Source: Nocardia elegans NBRC 108235 (GTDB lineage: Bacteria > Actinomycetota > Actinomycetes > Mycobacteriales > Mycobacteriaceae). From it: a stretch of 58,831 bases of DNA. A model generated the notes under the pieces. That model searched no databases and was not told the DNA's origin. It saw nothing but the letters and a program-made list of their open reading frames with translations. Of this stretch, positions 33,582 to 41,882 are shown piece by piece. The DNA is taken from the NCBI RefSeq assembly GCF_001612845.1, contig NZ_BDBF01000052.1, forward strand, positions 1 through 58,831. The letters run 5' to 3'. Position 1 is the first letter of the stretch. Each line of letters opens with the position of its first letter. The position numbers were made by a program, and so were the translations under genes.

Positions 33582-34601
33582 ATGATTACGAATGTGTCGG
33601 TGCTCACCGCTACGGTGGTGCCCGTGCCTGCCGATCCCAGCAACTACCACGACGCCTTCTTCCGTGAGGTGATGTCGACTCCCGCAAACGCCGTTTCCGA
33701 GCTGCGCACGGTCTTGCCGGAGGCGGTGACGGCGTGCGTGGATTGGGGGTGTCTGGAACTGCAGTCGACCAGTTTCGTTACCAGCGAGTTGCGACCCCGC
33801 TACGGTGACCTGCTTTTCCGCACTCGCGTGAGGGATCGCCCCGCCTATATCTATGTACTGATCGAGCATCAGAGCCGCCCCGACCCGCTGATGGCTCTGC
33901 GGCTCCTTGAATACATGATCCAGGTGTGGAACCACCACATCGGCCACAACCCGGCCACCGGTACCTTGCCCGCAGTCATCCCCCTGGTCGTGTACCAGAG
34001 CCCGAGCGGACGGCGGTGGACAGCACCCCTGGATATCGCCGAACTCATCGATCTCGACGATGCCACCCGCGCGGCAGTCGGACCGTACATTCCTCGGATG
34101 CGCTACGCCTTGGACAACATCACCCGCATTGACCTGGGTGTCCTGGCGAAACGTGAGCTCACCTCTCACGCTCGAACCACACTCGCGCTGATGAAAACGG
34201 CCCCTGGAAACCCTGACCTCACGCCGGTACTGAAAATGCTGCGAGATGACTTCAGAGCGATGCTCGCAGGCCCCAACGGTGTGCGTGACTTGCGCCTGGC
34301 CTTCACTTACATTATGAGGGTGGGCGAGACCGACCCCGCTGAGATAGAAGAGTTTGCCGACGAGCTCGGCCCCGACGCCAAGGAGGCATTCATGACTACC
34401 GCCGAACGCCTCACTGCCCAAGCCGAAGCGCGAGGAGAAGCGCGAGGGCGCGTAGTAGCCCTACTTCAACTGCTCACGATGAAGTTTGGGCCACTTCCTC
34501 AACGCGTTGTCGACACGGTGGAGGCGGGGACTCTTGAACAATTGGAGTCCTGGACGGCCGGCATCCTCACCGCCGAACATATCGACCAGCTGATCTCGTG
34601 A
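33582..34601 (+). CDS. Rpn-family PD-(D/E)XK nuclease/transposase-like protein with DUF4351 tail
   Basis: 339 aa from the ATG at 33582; GTG 33615, 33618 or 33624 are alternatives just before the conserved start (NYHDAFFREVM). The N-terminal domain is of the YhgA/RpnA type: YGDLLFRTRVRD and YIYVLIEHQSRPD provide the D...ExQ nuclease residues. The last ~60 residues (GRVVALLQLLTMKFGPLPQRV) match DUF4351. Rpn proteins nick DNA and promote RecA-independent recombination. GC content is lower than in the flanks. Found in the patch of remnants, consistent with a mobile accessory gene. Confidence 0.85.
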   Translation: MITNVSVLTATVVPVPADPSNYHDAFFREVMSTPANAVSELRTVLPEAVTACVDWGCLELQSTSFVTSELRPRYGDLLFRTRVRDRPAYIYVLIEHQSRPDPLMALRLLEYMIQVWNHHIGHNPATGTLPAVIPLVVYQSPSGRRWTAPLDIAELIDLDDATRAAVGPYIPRMRYALDNITRIDLGVLAKRELTSHARTTLALMKTAPGNPDLTPVLKMLRDDFRAMLAGPNGVRDLRLAFTYIMRVGETDPAEIEEFADELGPDAKEAFMTTAERLTAQAEARGEARGRVVALLQLLTMKFGPLPQRVVDTVEAGTLEQLESWTAGILTAEHIDQLIS

Positions 34602-34635
34602 GCACCGCCGCATCGGCTGGCAGGGTGTGGATGCG

Positions 34636-34800
34636 ATGGCAGGCAAGCCCGCGAAGAAGTCCGCGCGGCTGCTCGGGAACTCCGGCGATCTATTCGCGGC
34701 CGATGAAGCCCTGAACTATATGGGACATCTTCGAAAGATCACCTCGCGTCATCCCTTCCCGATCGTCTTGCCGACCCTGAGCATCTCGTCGAATAGCTGA
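34636..34800 (+). pseudogene. Short frame resembling the HsdM N-terminus
   Basis: 54 codons: basic MAGKPAKKSARLLGNSGDLF followed by AADEALN, then unrelated sequence to a stop at 34800. The beginning resembles the start of type I restriction methylase subunits (KK-x-LLG-x-x-DLFAAADKLR). It overlaps the 3' end of the opposite-strand UDG-like gene. With the HsdR fragment at 37018 it could mark a disrupted type I restriction locus. Weak evidence alone. Confidence 0.3.
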
Positions 34801-35405
34801 CGCCGCCATACCTTCTGCTGTTCGGTTGTGCCGGCATAACCACGGGGCCCGGTGCTGCGGTGCCAGAAGTGTTTCAGGCTGCGCGCTGTTTTGGGATAGG
34901 ACTGGCGGAAGAAATCCCATCCGCGCTCAGGACCATGACCGAACACGAAGACGGCCCGTAGATGGGGGAGTCGCGCGATAACCTGGATGAGGAGGTCCGC
35001 GCCTTCGCGCAGATAGGGATCGCGAACGCTTGCGTTCAGCTCACCCAGCCCCCTCTTGTACCAGGGATACATATTCCAGCCGACGTAATCCGCCCGAGCG
35101 ATCGCCGCGTGATCGAGTGCTTCCGCGATCCGCTCAGCCGCCGGATCGCCGTTCTCGACCGAAAGCATGCCCGAGCCACCGGGCACGTCGAGCCTTGTCT
35201 GCTCTCCGGGGGACAGGGTCAGCAAGAGCAATCGCGCCGCAGATCCGCCGAACTCCGGGGAGATATGAGGGACGAACATGTCCGGCTTCCGAGCACGCAG
35301 CCGGTCGACGTACTCGTTGAGCTCTCGAATGTGCGGTTCGTAGACGCGCGCTCGGTAGTCATCGCGATACCCATTGATCCGCATCTGCTGGTACACCCGA
35401 GCCAT
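34749..35405 (-). CDS. Uracil-DNA-glycosylase-superfamily-like protein
   Basis: 218 aa, with GGAGGGG directly upstream of the ATG at 35405. Visible: LLLLTLSPGEQTR, then GSGMLSVENGDPAAERI and VGWNMYPWY, arranged like the strand-loop motifs of UDG-fold proteins, and VFVFGHGPERG near the C-terminus. No canonical catalytic motif can be assigned, so enzymatic activity is uncertain. No operon partner; it lies among accessory genes. Confidence 0.55.
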   Translation of the reverse strand: MARVYQQMRINGYRDDYRARVYEPHIRELNEYVDRLRARKPDMFVPHISPEFGGSAARLLLLTLSPGEQTRLDVPGGSGMLSVENGDPAAERIAEALDHAAIARADYVGWNMYPWYKRGLGELNASVRDPYLREGADLLIQVIARLPHLRAVFVFGHGPERGWDFFRQSYPKTARSLKHFWHRSTGPRGYAGTTEQQKVWRRQLFDEMLRVGKTIGKG

Positions 35406-35454
35406 CGCCCCTCCAAGTCAGCCACGTTGCGCTCGAATGTGGACGATGCCATAG

Positions 35455-35583
35455 CAGGCCGACACCATCGAGGAGTTTCGGCTGAAGGAGGTCGACCGGG
35501 CTGTATGTGGGCGGCTGGCCTCACACTCCCGCGCCCGTACCGTCGCAAAGGAACTTGTCAGGCTGTTCGAACAACTTCCGTAG
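35455..35583 (+). other. Start-less short reading frame
   Basis: 42 codons (DTIEEFRLKEVDRAVCGRLA...VKELVRLFEQLP-type helical sequence) between two stop codons, without a start. Probably the tail of a lost gene. The rest of the 266-bp gap 35406-35671 shows nothing clear. Confidence 0.25.
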
Positions 35584-35671
35584 CTCCGGCAGATGCGGCC
35601 GGGCCGGGATAGTTCCGGCGGCAACCGGCTGCTCCGCCAACGCGTCACTTCGATCAGCGTTCGCGTGAGCT

Positions 35672-35884
35672 CTATAGCAGCGTCAGCGCCACGACGATCA
35701 CGACGACGCCGACGAAAAGCAGCCCGCCGGCGTTGCTCAGATATCCGGTCTCGCTGGGCTTGTTCGCCTCGGGGTTGTCGTACTTCCACCCTTCGGTCTT
35801 CCGCCAAATCTCCTCGGGGTAAAGCAAACTCGCGAAGCCGAACAGGACGACGCCAACGCCCGCGATGATCATGAACCACTTCAT
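35672..35884 (-). CDS. Small two-helix membrane protein, DUF6199-like
   Basis: 70 aa. Helix ~3-21 (MIIAGVGVVLFGFASLL), a central soluble loop with WRKTEGWKYDNPEANKPS, helix ~52-70. The loop pattern (W-x-x-TEGWKY...PSE) matches the short DUF6199 family of Gram-positive bacteria. Function unknown. It ends after VALTLL. The DUF4254 gene lies immediately upstream on the same strand (4-bp gap), so the two are probably co-transcribed. Confidence 0.7.
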   Translation of the reverse strand: MKWFMIIAGVGVVLFGFASLLYPEEIWRKTEGWKYDNPEANKPSETGYLSNAGGLLFVGVVVIVVALTLL

Positions 35885-35888
35885 GCGC

Positions 35889-36353
35889 TCAGGCTATGGG
35901 GTGGGCGCCGGCGGCGTCCATCGGATACGTGAGGGCTGGGACGTTGCGGAGACCGGCGCTGATTTCGAACGCCAGATCCGTGTAGCCGACGGCGAGTTCG
36001 GCGAGACGTTGCCAGAGGAAGTGGCGGTCCGGTTCGGGCACAGCACTTTTCAGTGCCGTGTGCGCGTCGCCGCGGTATTGGGCGATGCGGTCGATGACCA
36101 TGCCGACCGACTCGGTGTGGAGGTAGGACGCACTGCGGGCCTGGGGGAGATGTGTGGTTACCCAGCGGTCGATCGAGCGGACGAGTTCGGCTCGGGAGCG
36201 CTCCACGTCGCTGGTGTCCGCGGGTAATGCGGTACGGCGCGCGGAGTGGAGCTCTGCCAGTGCGCGGGCGGCGTGAAGCACGGGATGGTTCAACCGAACC
36301 GTTCCGTTGCATGCCTCCAGCAGTTCGTCTATCGGTGGCAGTTTGACCATCAC
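35889..36353 (-). CDS. DUF4254 family protein
   Basis: 154 aa from a GTG at 36353 (GGAGG 7 nt upstream), with ATG 36350 as next codon. DUF4254 landmarks: ARSASYLHTESVGMVIDRIAQY and LWQRLAELAVGYTDLAFEISAGLR. Mostly helical, soluble. In nocardiae such genes occur in variable regions. No biochemical role is known. It ends 5 bp before the DUF6199-like gene. Confidence 0.75.
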   Translation of the reverse strand: MMVKLPPIDELLEACNGTVRLNHPVLHAARALAELHSARRTALPADTSDVERSRAELVRSIDRWVTTHLPQARSASYLHTESVGMVIDRIAQYRGDAHTALKSAVPEPDRHFLWQRLAELAVGYTDLAFEISAGLRNVPALTYPMDAAGAHPIA

Positions 36354-36465
36354 CGGGGAGCCTCCAGTTGTGGATCGAGTCGGTCGGACGGAGAGTCGGG
36401 TGCTGCGCCGTGAAGGGCCCCTGAGACCCGAAATAGGCTGGTAACGAGGTGAATCATTCGTCGTC

Positions 36466-36726
36466 TCAGCTGTCTTCGATAAGCAATAGGTAGGCCGCTT
36501 CGAGATGGACGATGCATTCGTCCGGACAGTGGGCCCCGTGGATCGTTCGTAGTTCGCGGGCGCGCGCGGGGTTCAAGCCGAGCAGATGGACCTGGCACAT
36601 GAACTCGGCGAGCTTGCCGTCGGCGTGGACGAATGCCCTCTGCCCCATCGGGTCGGAAGGATTCACGGCGTCTCGCTCGGTGGCGGTCCCGTGGTCGAGA
36701 GACGGTTTAAGGCGCGGCACAGGCAA
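36466..36726 (-). CDS. Hypothetical protein
   Basis: Up to 86 aa. The conserved-looking core is GQRAFVHADGKLAEFMCQVH, LLGLNPARARELRTIHG and CIVHLEAAYLLL. The start is uncertain: TTG 36726, GTG 36720 or GTG 36666 are possible. Two Cys residues and one His-Ala-Asp are visible but no domain is recognised. It precedes the DUF4254 gene on the same strand by 112 bp, a gap in which I see nothing. Confidence 0.5.
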   Translation of the reverse strand: MPVPRLKPSLDHGTATERDAVNPSDPMGQRAFVHADGKLAEFMCQVHLLGLNPARARELRTIHGAHCPDECIVHLEAAYLLLIEDS

Positions 36727-36836
36727 TCGGGCAGCATAAGGGTTCCTTCGGAGGGCGGTCGCTCAGGTTCGCCGAGCAGGTCTCACATCGGAAGTGGCGT
36801 AGCCGCGGCGGATTTCGGCCAACTATGCGGATACGT

Positions 36837-36990
36837 CTAGCGTCTTCCGGGGAGCCACAACGGCTTCCGTCGATGCCAGCCGGCGGAGCCGGGGGCACCC
36901 GAAACATCGGGGATCTCGTAGTCCACGCCGAGAAACCCTGCGAGGTCGCGAATGCTCAGGCCGAGTAGTCGGGCACCTTCGCCGATCTCC
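36837..36990 (-). pseudogene. Fragment of an unknown minus-strand gene
   Basis: About 50 GC-ending codons (IGEGARLLGLSIRDLAGFLG, then a basic tail) end at 36837. Upstream the frame runs into the HsdR fragment on the other strand, so the 5' part is missing. The GLSIRDLAGFLGVD stretch could be a helix-turn-helix. Tentative. Confidence 0.3.
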
Positions 36991-37017
36991 GTCCACTGTT
37001 GCTCGCCGGCCGCCGGC

Positions 37018-37299
37018 CTGGACACCACCGCAGCCACGGCGGCGTTCGAGGAATTCCACGCCGGCCGCACCCTCACCGCCAGCCAGCTGCACTTCCTGAA
37101 GCTGCTCACCACCTATATCGCCAAGAACGGAGTGATCGAGGTCGGCGCCCTCTACGAACCGCCGTTCAACACGGTGGCGCCGACCGGTCCCGAGGACATC
37201 TTCTCCGAGAACGATGTGGATCGAATTGTGGCGGTGGTGAAGAACATTCGCACGACGGCCGTGCCGGATGCGGCGGAGTCCGCGGCGGCGAGCGGATAA
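37018..37299 (+). pseudogene. C-terminal fragment of a type I restriction enzyme R subunit (HsdR)
   Basis: About 94 codons match the end of EcoEI-type HsdR: LTASQLHFLKLLTTYIAKNG, GALYEPPFNTVAPTGP and DVDRIVAVVKNIR, followed by a natural stop. The other ~900 residues, including helicase and nuclease domains, are absent. A remnant of a deleted restriction-modification locus. The following gap 37300-37501 holds only the leader of the next gene. Confidence 0.8.
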
Positions 37300-37501
37300 G
37301 CAGCCGGTGAACTCGTCAGAGCTCGCTTCGGCTTTCTGGCGACCGCGGCGTAACCGTTGGACGCGGGCTCGCTCATCTCTGCCCCCGTTTCTCCTCACAG
37401 TCGGCGCATAGGTTCGGCAAAGAGCCGACCCACCTCCGGGCGCGATCCTCGATGCAACGGCCGCGGCAGACAGCCCGGCGACCGAGGCGGAGGAGAACCG
37501 T

Positions 37502-39400
37502 ATGACGATCACAGAGGCGGCGCGTCGGCAGGCCGAGCCGACCGGATCGCCGCCGCAGCCGGCGCGGTGGGGCGCGTTCCTCTCGGGACCGCCCGACCAG
37601 CCGCGATGGGCGCGGCACGGGCTGCTGGTGCTGCTGGTCGCGACCGCGTTCCTGTATCTGTGGGGACTGAGCGCCTCCGGGTGGGCCAACGACTTCTATG
37701 CCGCCGCGGTGCAGGCGGGCACGCAGAGCTGGAAGGCGCTGCTGTTCGGATCGCTCGACTCCGGTAATGCCATCACCGTCGACAAGCCGCCCGCCGCGCT
37801 GTGGGTGATGGGGCTGTCCGGGCGGCTGCTCGGATTCGGTTCGTTCTCGCTGCTGCTGCCGCAGGCATTGATGGGTGTGGCGTCGGTCGGGCTGCTGTAC
37901 GGGGCGGTGCGGCGCTGGAGCGGTCCGGCGGCCGGACTGATCGCGGGTGCGGCGCTCGCGTCGACTCCGGTCGCGGCGCTGATGTTCCGGTTCGACAACC
38001 CGGACGCCCTGCTGGTGCTGCTGCTGGTCGCGGCGGCGTATTGCACGGTCCGGGCCACCGAGAGGGGGAGTGGCCGCTGGCTGGCGGCGGCCGGGGTCGC
38101 GGTCGGCTTCGGCTTCCTCACCAAGATGATGCAGGCGTTCCTGGTGCTGCCGGCACTCGGCCTGGTGTTTCTCGTCGCCGCGCCGATCGCATTGCGCGCC
38201 CGGATCCTGAAACTCCTGGGAGCCGTTGTCGCGCTGGTGATTTTCGGTGGCTGGTTCGTCGCGCTGGTGAGCCTGTGGCCCGCCGATTCGCGGCCGTACA
38301 TCGGCGGCTCCACGGACAACAGCCTGCTCGAACTCGCCCTGGGCTACAACGGTCTCGGCCGTATGATGGGCGGCGAAGGCAACGGCGGTGGCGGCGGTGG
38401 TCCCGGTGGGGGCGGCAACACCGGCTTCGGCGGCAGCACCGGAATCACCCGCCTGTTCGGCGACTCGATGGGTACGGAAATCTCGTGGCTGCTCCCGGCG
38501 GCGCTGATCGGGCTGGTGGCCGGCCTGTGGTTCACCCGGCGCACACCCCGCACCGGACGCATCCGCGCGAGCCTGATCCTGTGGGGCGGCTGGCTTCTGG
38601 TCACCGGCGTGGTCTTCAGCTTCATGCAGGGCACGATTCACCCCTACTACACCGTGGCCTTGGCGCCGGCGATCGCCGCGCTGGTCGGCATCGCGGTGGT
38701 GGAACTGTGGCGCGGACGTGAATTCGCCTCTGCGCGTGCGGCATCGGGTCTCATGCTGGCGGCGACCGGAGTATGGAACTTCGTCCTGCTGGACCGCACA
38801 CCCGACTGGTACCCGGCGCTGCGCTGGATCGTCCTGATCGGCTCGATCGTGATCGCGGCGGTCCTCGTCGTCGGCGCGCACGCCCTCGGCGGGATGACCG
38901 TGATCGTCGCTGCCGCCGCACTGCTGTTCGGTTTCGCCGGCACGAGCGCCTACGCCCTGGAGACAGCGGCGACCCCGCACAGCGGGTCGATTCCGACCTC
39001 CGGCCCCGACAGTGGCCACGGCATGGGCGGCTTCGGCGGCGGTCCCGGCGGAGGCAACTCCGGCAACACCGCCCTGCGGGAACTGCTGAAGAGTGCGAAC
39101 AACCGCTGGGCGGCGGCCACGGTCGGCTCGCAATCCGCGGGCAGCCTCGAATTGTCCACGGGAACGTCGATCATGGCGATCGGCGGCTTCACCGGCAGCG
39201 ACAACTCGCCTACCCTGGCCCAATTCCAGGACTACGTGAAGAACGGCGATATCCACTACTTCTTCGCGGGCGGCGGCCGCGGTGGGCCGGGCGGCGGCTC
39301 CGGCAGCGCCGGCGAGATCACCAGCTGGGTCGAATCCCACTACACCGCAATAACAGTGGGCGGAACGACGGTCTACGACCTTACTCGACCCATCGACTGA
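37502..39400 (+). CDS. YkcB-like membrane glycosyltransferase (GT39/PMT superfamily), copy 2
   Basis: 632 aa, with GGAGGAGAA 5 nt before the ATG. Same architecture as the gene at 29937: ~10 membrane helices, WANDFYAAAVQ in the first periplasmic loop, DKPPAALWV, FRFDNPDALLVLLL, and C-terminal IMAIGGFTGSDNSPTLAQFQ. Differences: a Gly-rich insert in a middle loop (~296-315) and a shorter spacer before the C-terminal domain. The two are close paralogues on the same strand, 5.6 kb apart. Likely uses a polyprenyl-phosphate sugar donor for envelope glycosylation. Donor and acceptor unknown. Confidence 0.88.
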   Translation: MTITEAARRQAEPTGSPPQPARWGAFLSGPPDQPRWARHGLLVLLVATAFLYLWGLSASGWANDFYAAAVQAGTQSWKALLFGSLDSGNAITVDKPPAALWVMGLSGRLLGFGSFSLLLPQALMGVASVGLLYGAVRRWSGPAAGLIAGAALASTPVAALMFRFDNPDALLVLLLVAAAYCTVRATERGSGRWLAAAGVAVGFGFLTKMMQAFLVLPALGLVFLVAAPIALRARILKLLGAVVALVIFGGWFVALVSLWPADSRPYIGGSTDNSLLELALGYNGLGRMMGGEGNGGGGGGPGGGGNTGFGGSTGITRLFGDSMGTEISWLLPAALIGLVAGLWFTRRTPRTGRIRASLILWGGWLLVTGVVFSFMQGTIHPYYTVALAPAIAALVGIAVVELWRGREFASARAASGLMLAATGVWNFVLLDRTPDWYPALRWIVLIGSIVIAAVLVVGAHALGGMTVIVAAAALLFGFAGTSAYALETAATPHSGSIPTSGPDSGHGMGGFGGGPGGGNSGNTALRELLKSANNRWAAATVGSQSAGSLELSTGTSIMAIGGFTGSDNSPTLAQFQDYVKNGDIHYFFAGGGRGGPGGGSGSAGEITSWVESHYTAITVGGTTVYDLTRPID

Positions 39401-39405
39401 CGACC

Positions 39406-39443
39406 GAATCGGGGCCCTGCGATAGATGGCAGGGCCCCGATTC
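39406..39443. terminator. Strong hairpin between convergent genes
   Basis: A 15-bp perfect stem (GAATCGGGGCCCTGC with GCAGGGCCCCGATTC) and 8-nt loop begins 6 bp after the glycosyltransferase stop. The Uma2 gene ends 49 bp further on the other strand, so it can serve both. Confidence 0.8.
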
Positions 39444-39491
39444 GCGTGCGCGAGTTCACGGGGTCGTGGCTGCTACGAAAGGCCGCGCAGC

Positions 39492-40157
39492 TCAACCGAA
39501 TTCGAGTTCCGTCCAGGGGATATCGATCGGAAACGGATGGTCGATGCGAACCGATTCCGAGGTGGTGGGCGACCACGCGCCCGCCAGGACGTAGTTCGCC
39601 TGGTGCAGCACCGACACTCCGGGCGGCAGCGGCCCCACCTGTGGCGCGAGGACGTATGCGTGCACGTGAGCGATGGCGCTGCGTTGCGTTGCGAGGGTGA
39701 CCTCCCAATACCAGGGAATCCCCGCCTTGGCATAGCGTGCCTTCTTCAGTTCCATATCCGCATCCGAATTCGATGGCGACAGCACCTCGCCCACCAAGAC
39801 GACATCGGAAGAGCGGACGTGCTGGTACGGCTGTTCGAGGCAGCGGTGAACCATGAAATCCGGTGTTACGAAGTCGGACTTGCCGGACTTGCCGAAGAAC
39901 ACGTTGGTTTCCGTGCGCACACTCCAGCACTGTTCGGGATCGTCGGACATCTGTTTCCGAGCGCAGTGTCGAAGGCCGCTCCACAAGAGGTTGGTGAACT
40001 CCTGGTGTTCACCGGGGCCGCGACGAAGCCACACCACCCGGCCCTCCCACAGCTCGATGCGAGCTGCGATGTCTTCGGGCAACTGCTCCAGCTCTTCCCA
40101 GGTCATGTACTCGGGAAGATCCGGTCGCGCGACATCCGGGCAGGACATGATGCCCAT
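39492..40157 (-). CDS. Uma2 family (DUF820) PD-(D/E)XK endonuclease-like protein
   Basis: 221 aa. Characteristic Uma2 elements: MTWEELEQLPEDIAARIELWEG near the start (IELWEGRVV), VTPDFMVH (the PD), VGEVLSPSNSDADMELKKARYAKAG (ExLSPSN...K) and IPWYWEV. These make the putative nuclease core. Uma2 proteins are common in cyanobacteria and actinomycetes and their role is unknown. It stands alone. Confidence 0.88.
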   Translation of the reverse strand: MGIMSCPDVARPDLPEYMTWEELEQLPEDIAARIELWEGRVVWLRRGPGEHQEFTNLLWSGLRHCARKQMSDDPEQCWSVRTETNVFFGKSGKSDFVTPDFMVHRCLEQPYQHVRSSDVVLVGEVLSPSNSDADMELKKARYAKAGIPWYWEVTLATQRSAIAHVHAYVLAPQVGPLPPGVSVLHQANYVLAGAWSPTTSESVRIDHPFPIDIPWTELEFG

Positions 40158-40267
40158 CGTAGCGGGCCGAACCGTGTAGTTGGGAGGCTCGACGTGCGGG
40201 GTTCGGAGGGCGGTCGTCCGGCGGGCAGGGGCGCGGGCGATGGTCCGCTCACGCCCGAGCTCCGTCC

Positions 40268-40972
40268 TCAGTTGCTCTCGCTGTCGTGGGTGTGCTGTTC
40301 GTAGGGCTGGTTCATGGTGTGCTGGAACTTGATTGCGGAGGCGATGCCGACGGGGATGCCGAGGAGCGCGGCGCCGAGGATGGCGCCCATACCGCCCAGG
40401 ACGCCCGCTCCGGCCAGGCAGCCGGCGATGAGGGTGAGTCCGGCGGCGTCGAGGACGGGCGCGCCGAACACCGCGCCCGCTACGGCGCCGACTCCGCAGC
40501 CGACGGCGAGGCCGATGAGACCACCGGTCATTGTTCCGACGCTGGTAGCCAGGCCGAATTCGTTGATGGCGGCCTGGATCGCCGCATCGAATCGCTCGGT
40601 CTGCGGATCGCCGTCGATGTTCTCCAGGTGCAGTTCCGGCGTCGCCGCGCGTGCCGCCGCCCGTGCCTCGGGTGCGGCGTGGACGGCGGTCAGGGCCTTC
40701 GGCTCGGTCGGAAAGGCCGGGACACCGGCGACCGTTGCGCCGGAGGCGTCGCGCACCTGGAATTGCCCGCCCGCCGCGACCAGTGTGGCCGTCGCGGTCT
40801 CGATCACCACGGACTGATCCGCGGTGGAGCTCGTGTACTGCACGCCCGGCATGATCTCGGTGCTCAGGACGTGATCTGCCGCCGTGGGCGCGGCGGATGC
40901 GACAGCCGAACCGGCGCCCAACGCGCTCACCACCGTGATCGCCGTGACGGTCATGCGGGTGATCTTGTTCAT
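40268..40972 (-). CDS. Secreted/membrane protein with Gly-rich hydrophobic C-terminus (nocardial exported family)
   Basis: 234 aa from the ATG at 40972. Signal peptide ~1-28 (ITVVSALGAGSAVASAAPTA, with an AxA-type cleavage site), a soluble domain with ATLVAAGGQFQVRDASGATV, then a long Gly/Ala-rich hydrophobic part (~145-215) that could insert in a membrane. The layout matches a paralogous family common in Nocardia (DUF8020-like). Function unknown. A Zur-like palindrome lies 62 bp upstream of the start. Confidence 0.7.
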   Translation of the reverse strand: MNKITRMTVTAITVVSALGAGSAVASAAPTAADHVLSTEIMPGVQYTSSTADQSVVIETATATLVAAGGQFQVRDASGATVAGVPAFPTEPKALTAVHAAPEARAAARAATPELHLENIDGDPQTERFDAAIQAAINEFGLATSVGTMTGGLIGLAVGCGVGAVAGAVFGAPVLDAAGLTLIAGCLAGAGVLGGMGAILGAALLGIPVGIASAIKFQHTMNQPYEQHTHDSESN

Positions 40973-41033
40973 CTGATCTCTGTTCCGTTCTGTGTTCTGC
41001 GCAGCGCTCGATGGAGCGGCATCAGACATTAAC

Positions 41034-41046
41034 GGAAATGATTTCC
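41034..41046. promoter_or_regulatory. Zur/Fur-like palindrome
   Basis: GGAAATGATTTCC is a perfect 13-bp palindrome in an AT-rich stretch that continues ATTTTCC. Actinobacterial Zur sites follow TGAAAATnATTTTCA. This matches with symmetrical G/C changes. It lies in the promoter of the exported protein gene (start 40972), which may therefore respond to zinc or iron. Confidence 0.4.
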
Positions 41047-41102
41047 ATTTTCCATTCGGCCGTGAGCCGAGTGGCGTGAAGTGGGCGCGGCGACGTTCGT
41101 AA

Positions 41103-41732
41103 TCAGCTGGAACGGCGGCCCCGCTCGGAAGCGCCGGTGGGCGCGTGCGTCAGTGCGGGCAGGAGGTATGTGCGCAGATGATGGGACACCGCGGCGGGAT
41201 CGTCGGGGTCGAAGGTGTCGCCGGGGACGGTGCCGAGGCTGATGAGGATCCGGGCCACCCACTCGGCGACCTCGGCCAGATCGTGGCGGGGGTGCACTTC
41301 TCCGCGTGCGGCGGCGCGGTCGATATAGGGCCGCCAGAACGCCGCGAGCGCGGGGACCAGGGCGGTGACGCCGGCGCCGGCGCAGGCCGCGAACTCCTCG
41401 GGTTCGGACGAGCGCAGGCGCATGAGCAGCGCGCCCGGATCGTCGTAGGCGCCGCGACCGATGCGCACGCCGATGGTGAGCTGTTCGGCGAAGGTGTCGA
41501 TGCGGTCGAGTTCGGCGCGGGCGTCGTTCCACCAGGTGTCGGTGAGCCGCACGATCGCGGCGCCGATCAGCGCGGGCTTGTCCGGGAAGTGCCGGTACAG
41601 CCAGGCGCGCGAGACCCCCGCCTCCTCGGCCACCTCCATCATCGTGGTGGCGCGAATTCCCTTAGCGGCCAGCAATTTCTGTGTCGCTTCCAACAGTCGG
41701 TCGACCACCGTCGTGGTCGTCGTGTCGCTCAT
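41103..41732 (-). CDS. TetR family regulator of the FMO operon
   Basis: 209 aa from the ATG at 41732 (AAAGGGG upstream); 41753 is a longer alternative. HTH: LLAAKGIRATTMMEVAEEAGVSRAWLYRHFPDKPALI. It is divergent from the FMO/hydrolase/SDR operon, with a large nested palindrome between the genes, so it most likely represses that operon and itself until an inducer (ketone, lipid or similar) binds. Confidence 0.9.
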   Translation of the reverse strand: MSDTTTTTVVDRLLEATQKLLAAKGIRATTMMEVAEEAGVSRAWLYRHFPDKPALIGAAIVRLTDTWWNDARAELDRIDTFAEQLTIGVRIGRGAYDDPGALLMRLRSSEPEEFAACAGAGVTALVPALAAFWRPYIDRAAARGEVHPRHDLAEVAEWVARILISLGTVPGDTFDPDDPAAVSHHLRTYLLPALTHAPTGASERGRRSS

Positions 41733-41800
41733 CCGCCGCCCCTTTCGCCGCACACCCGCACCGGTTCGCTGTCGACCGGTTTCGGGAAAACCCTAGCAAT

Positions 41801-41858
41801 GTGTGGACAGATCTGAGAATGTGTCTACTAGTAGACACTATCGAGAATCTGTCTACAC
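41801..41858. promoter_or_regulatory. Nested palindromic TetR operator
   Basis: The perfect 18-bp palindrome GTGTCTACTAGTAGACAC (41821-41838) is flanked by outer arms GTGTGGACAGAT (41801-41812) and ATCTGTCTACAC (41847-41858), which are complementary at 11 of 12 positions and share its centre exactly. The repeated element is GTGTnnAC. This suggests cooperative binding by two or more dimers. Confidence 0.8.
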
Positions 41859-41882
41859 GCCCATGGCGTGAAAGGAGTGGTG

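Noticed and set aside
33318..34421. 367-codon minus-strand open frame opposite the Rpn gene
   Set aside because: Most of it is antisense to the intact Rpn frame. Only its last ~45 codons, beyond the Rpn gene, look protein-like and are listed as a fragment.
38385..38450. Gly-codon tandem repeats as a CRISPR or minisatellite
   Set aside because: The repetitive GGCGGC tract encodes an in-frame Gly-rich loop of the glycosyltransferase. No repeat-spacer structure exists anywhere in the window.
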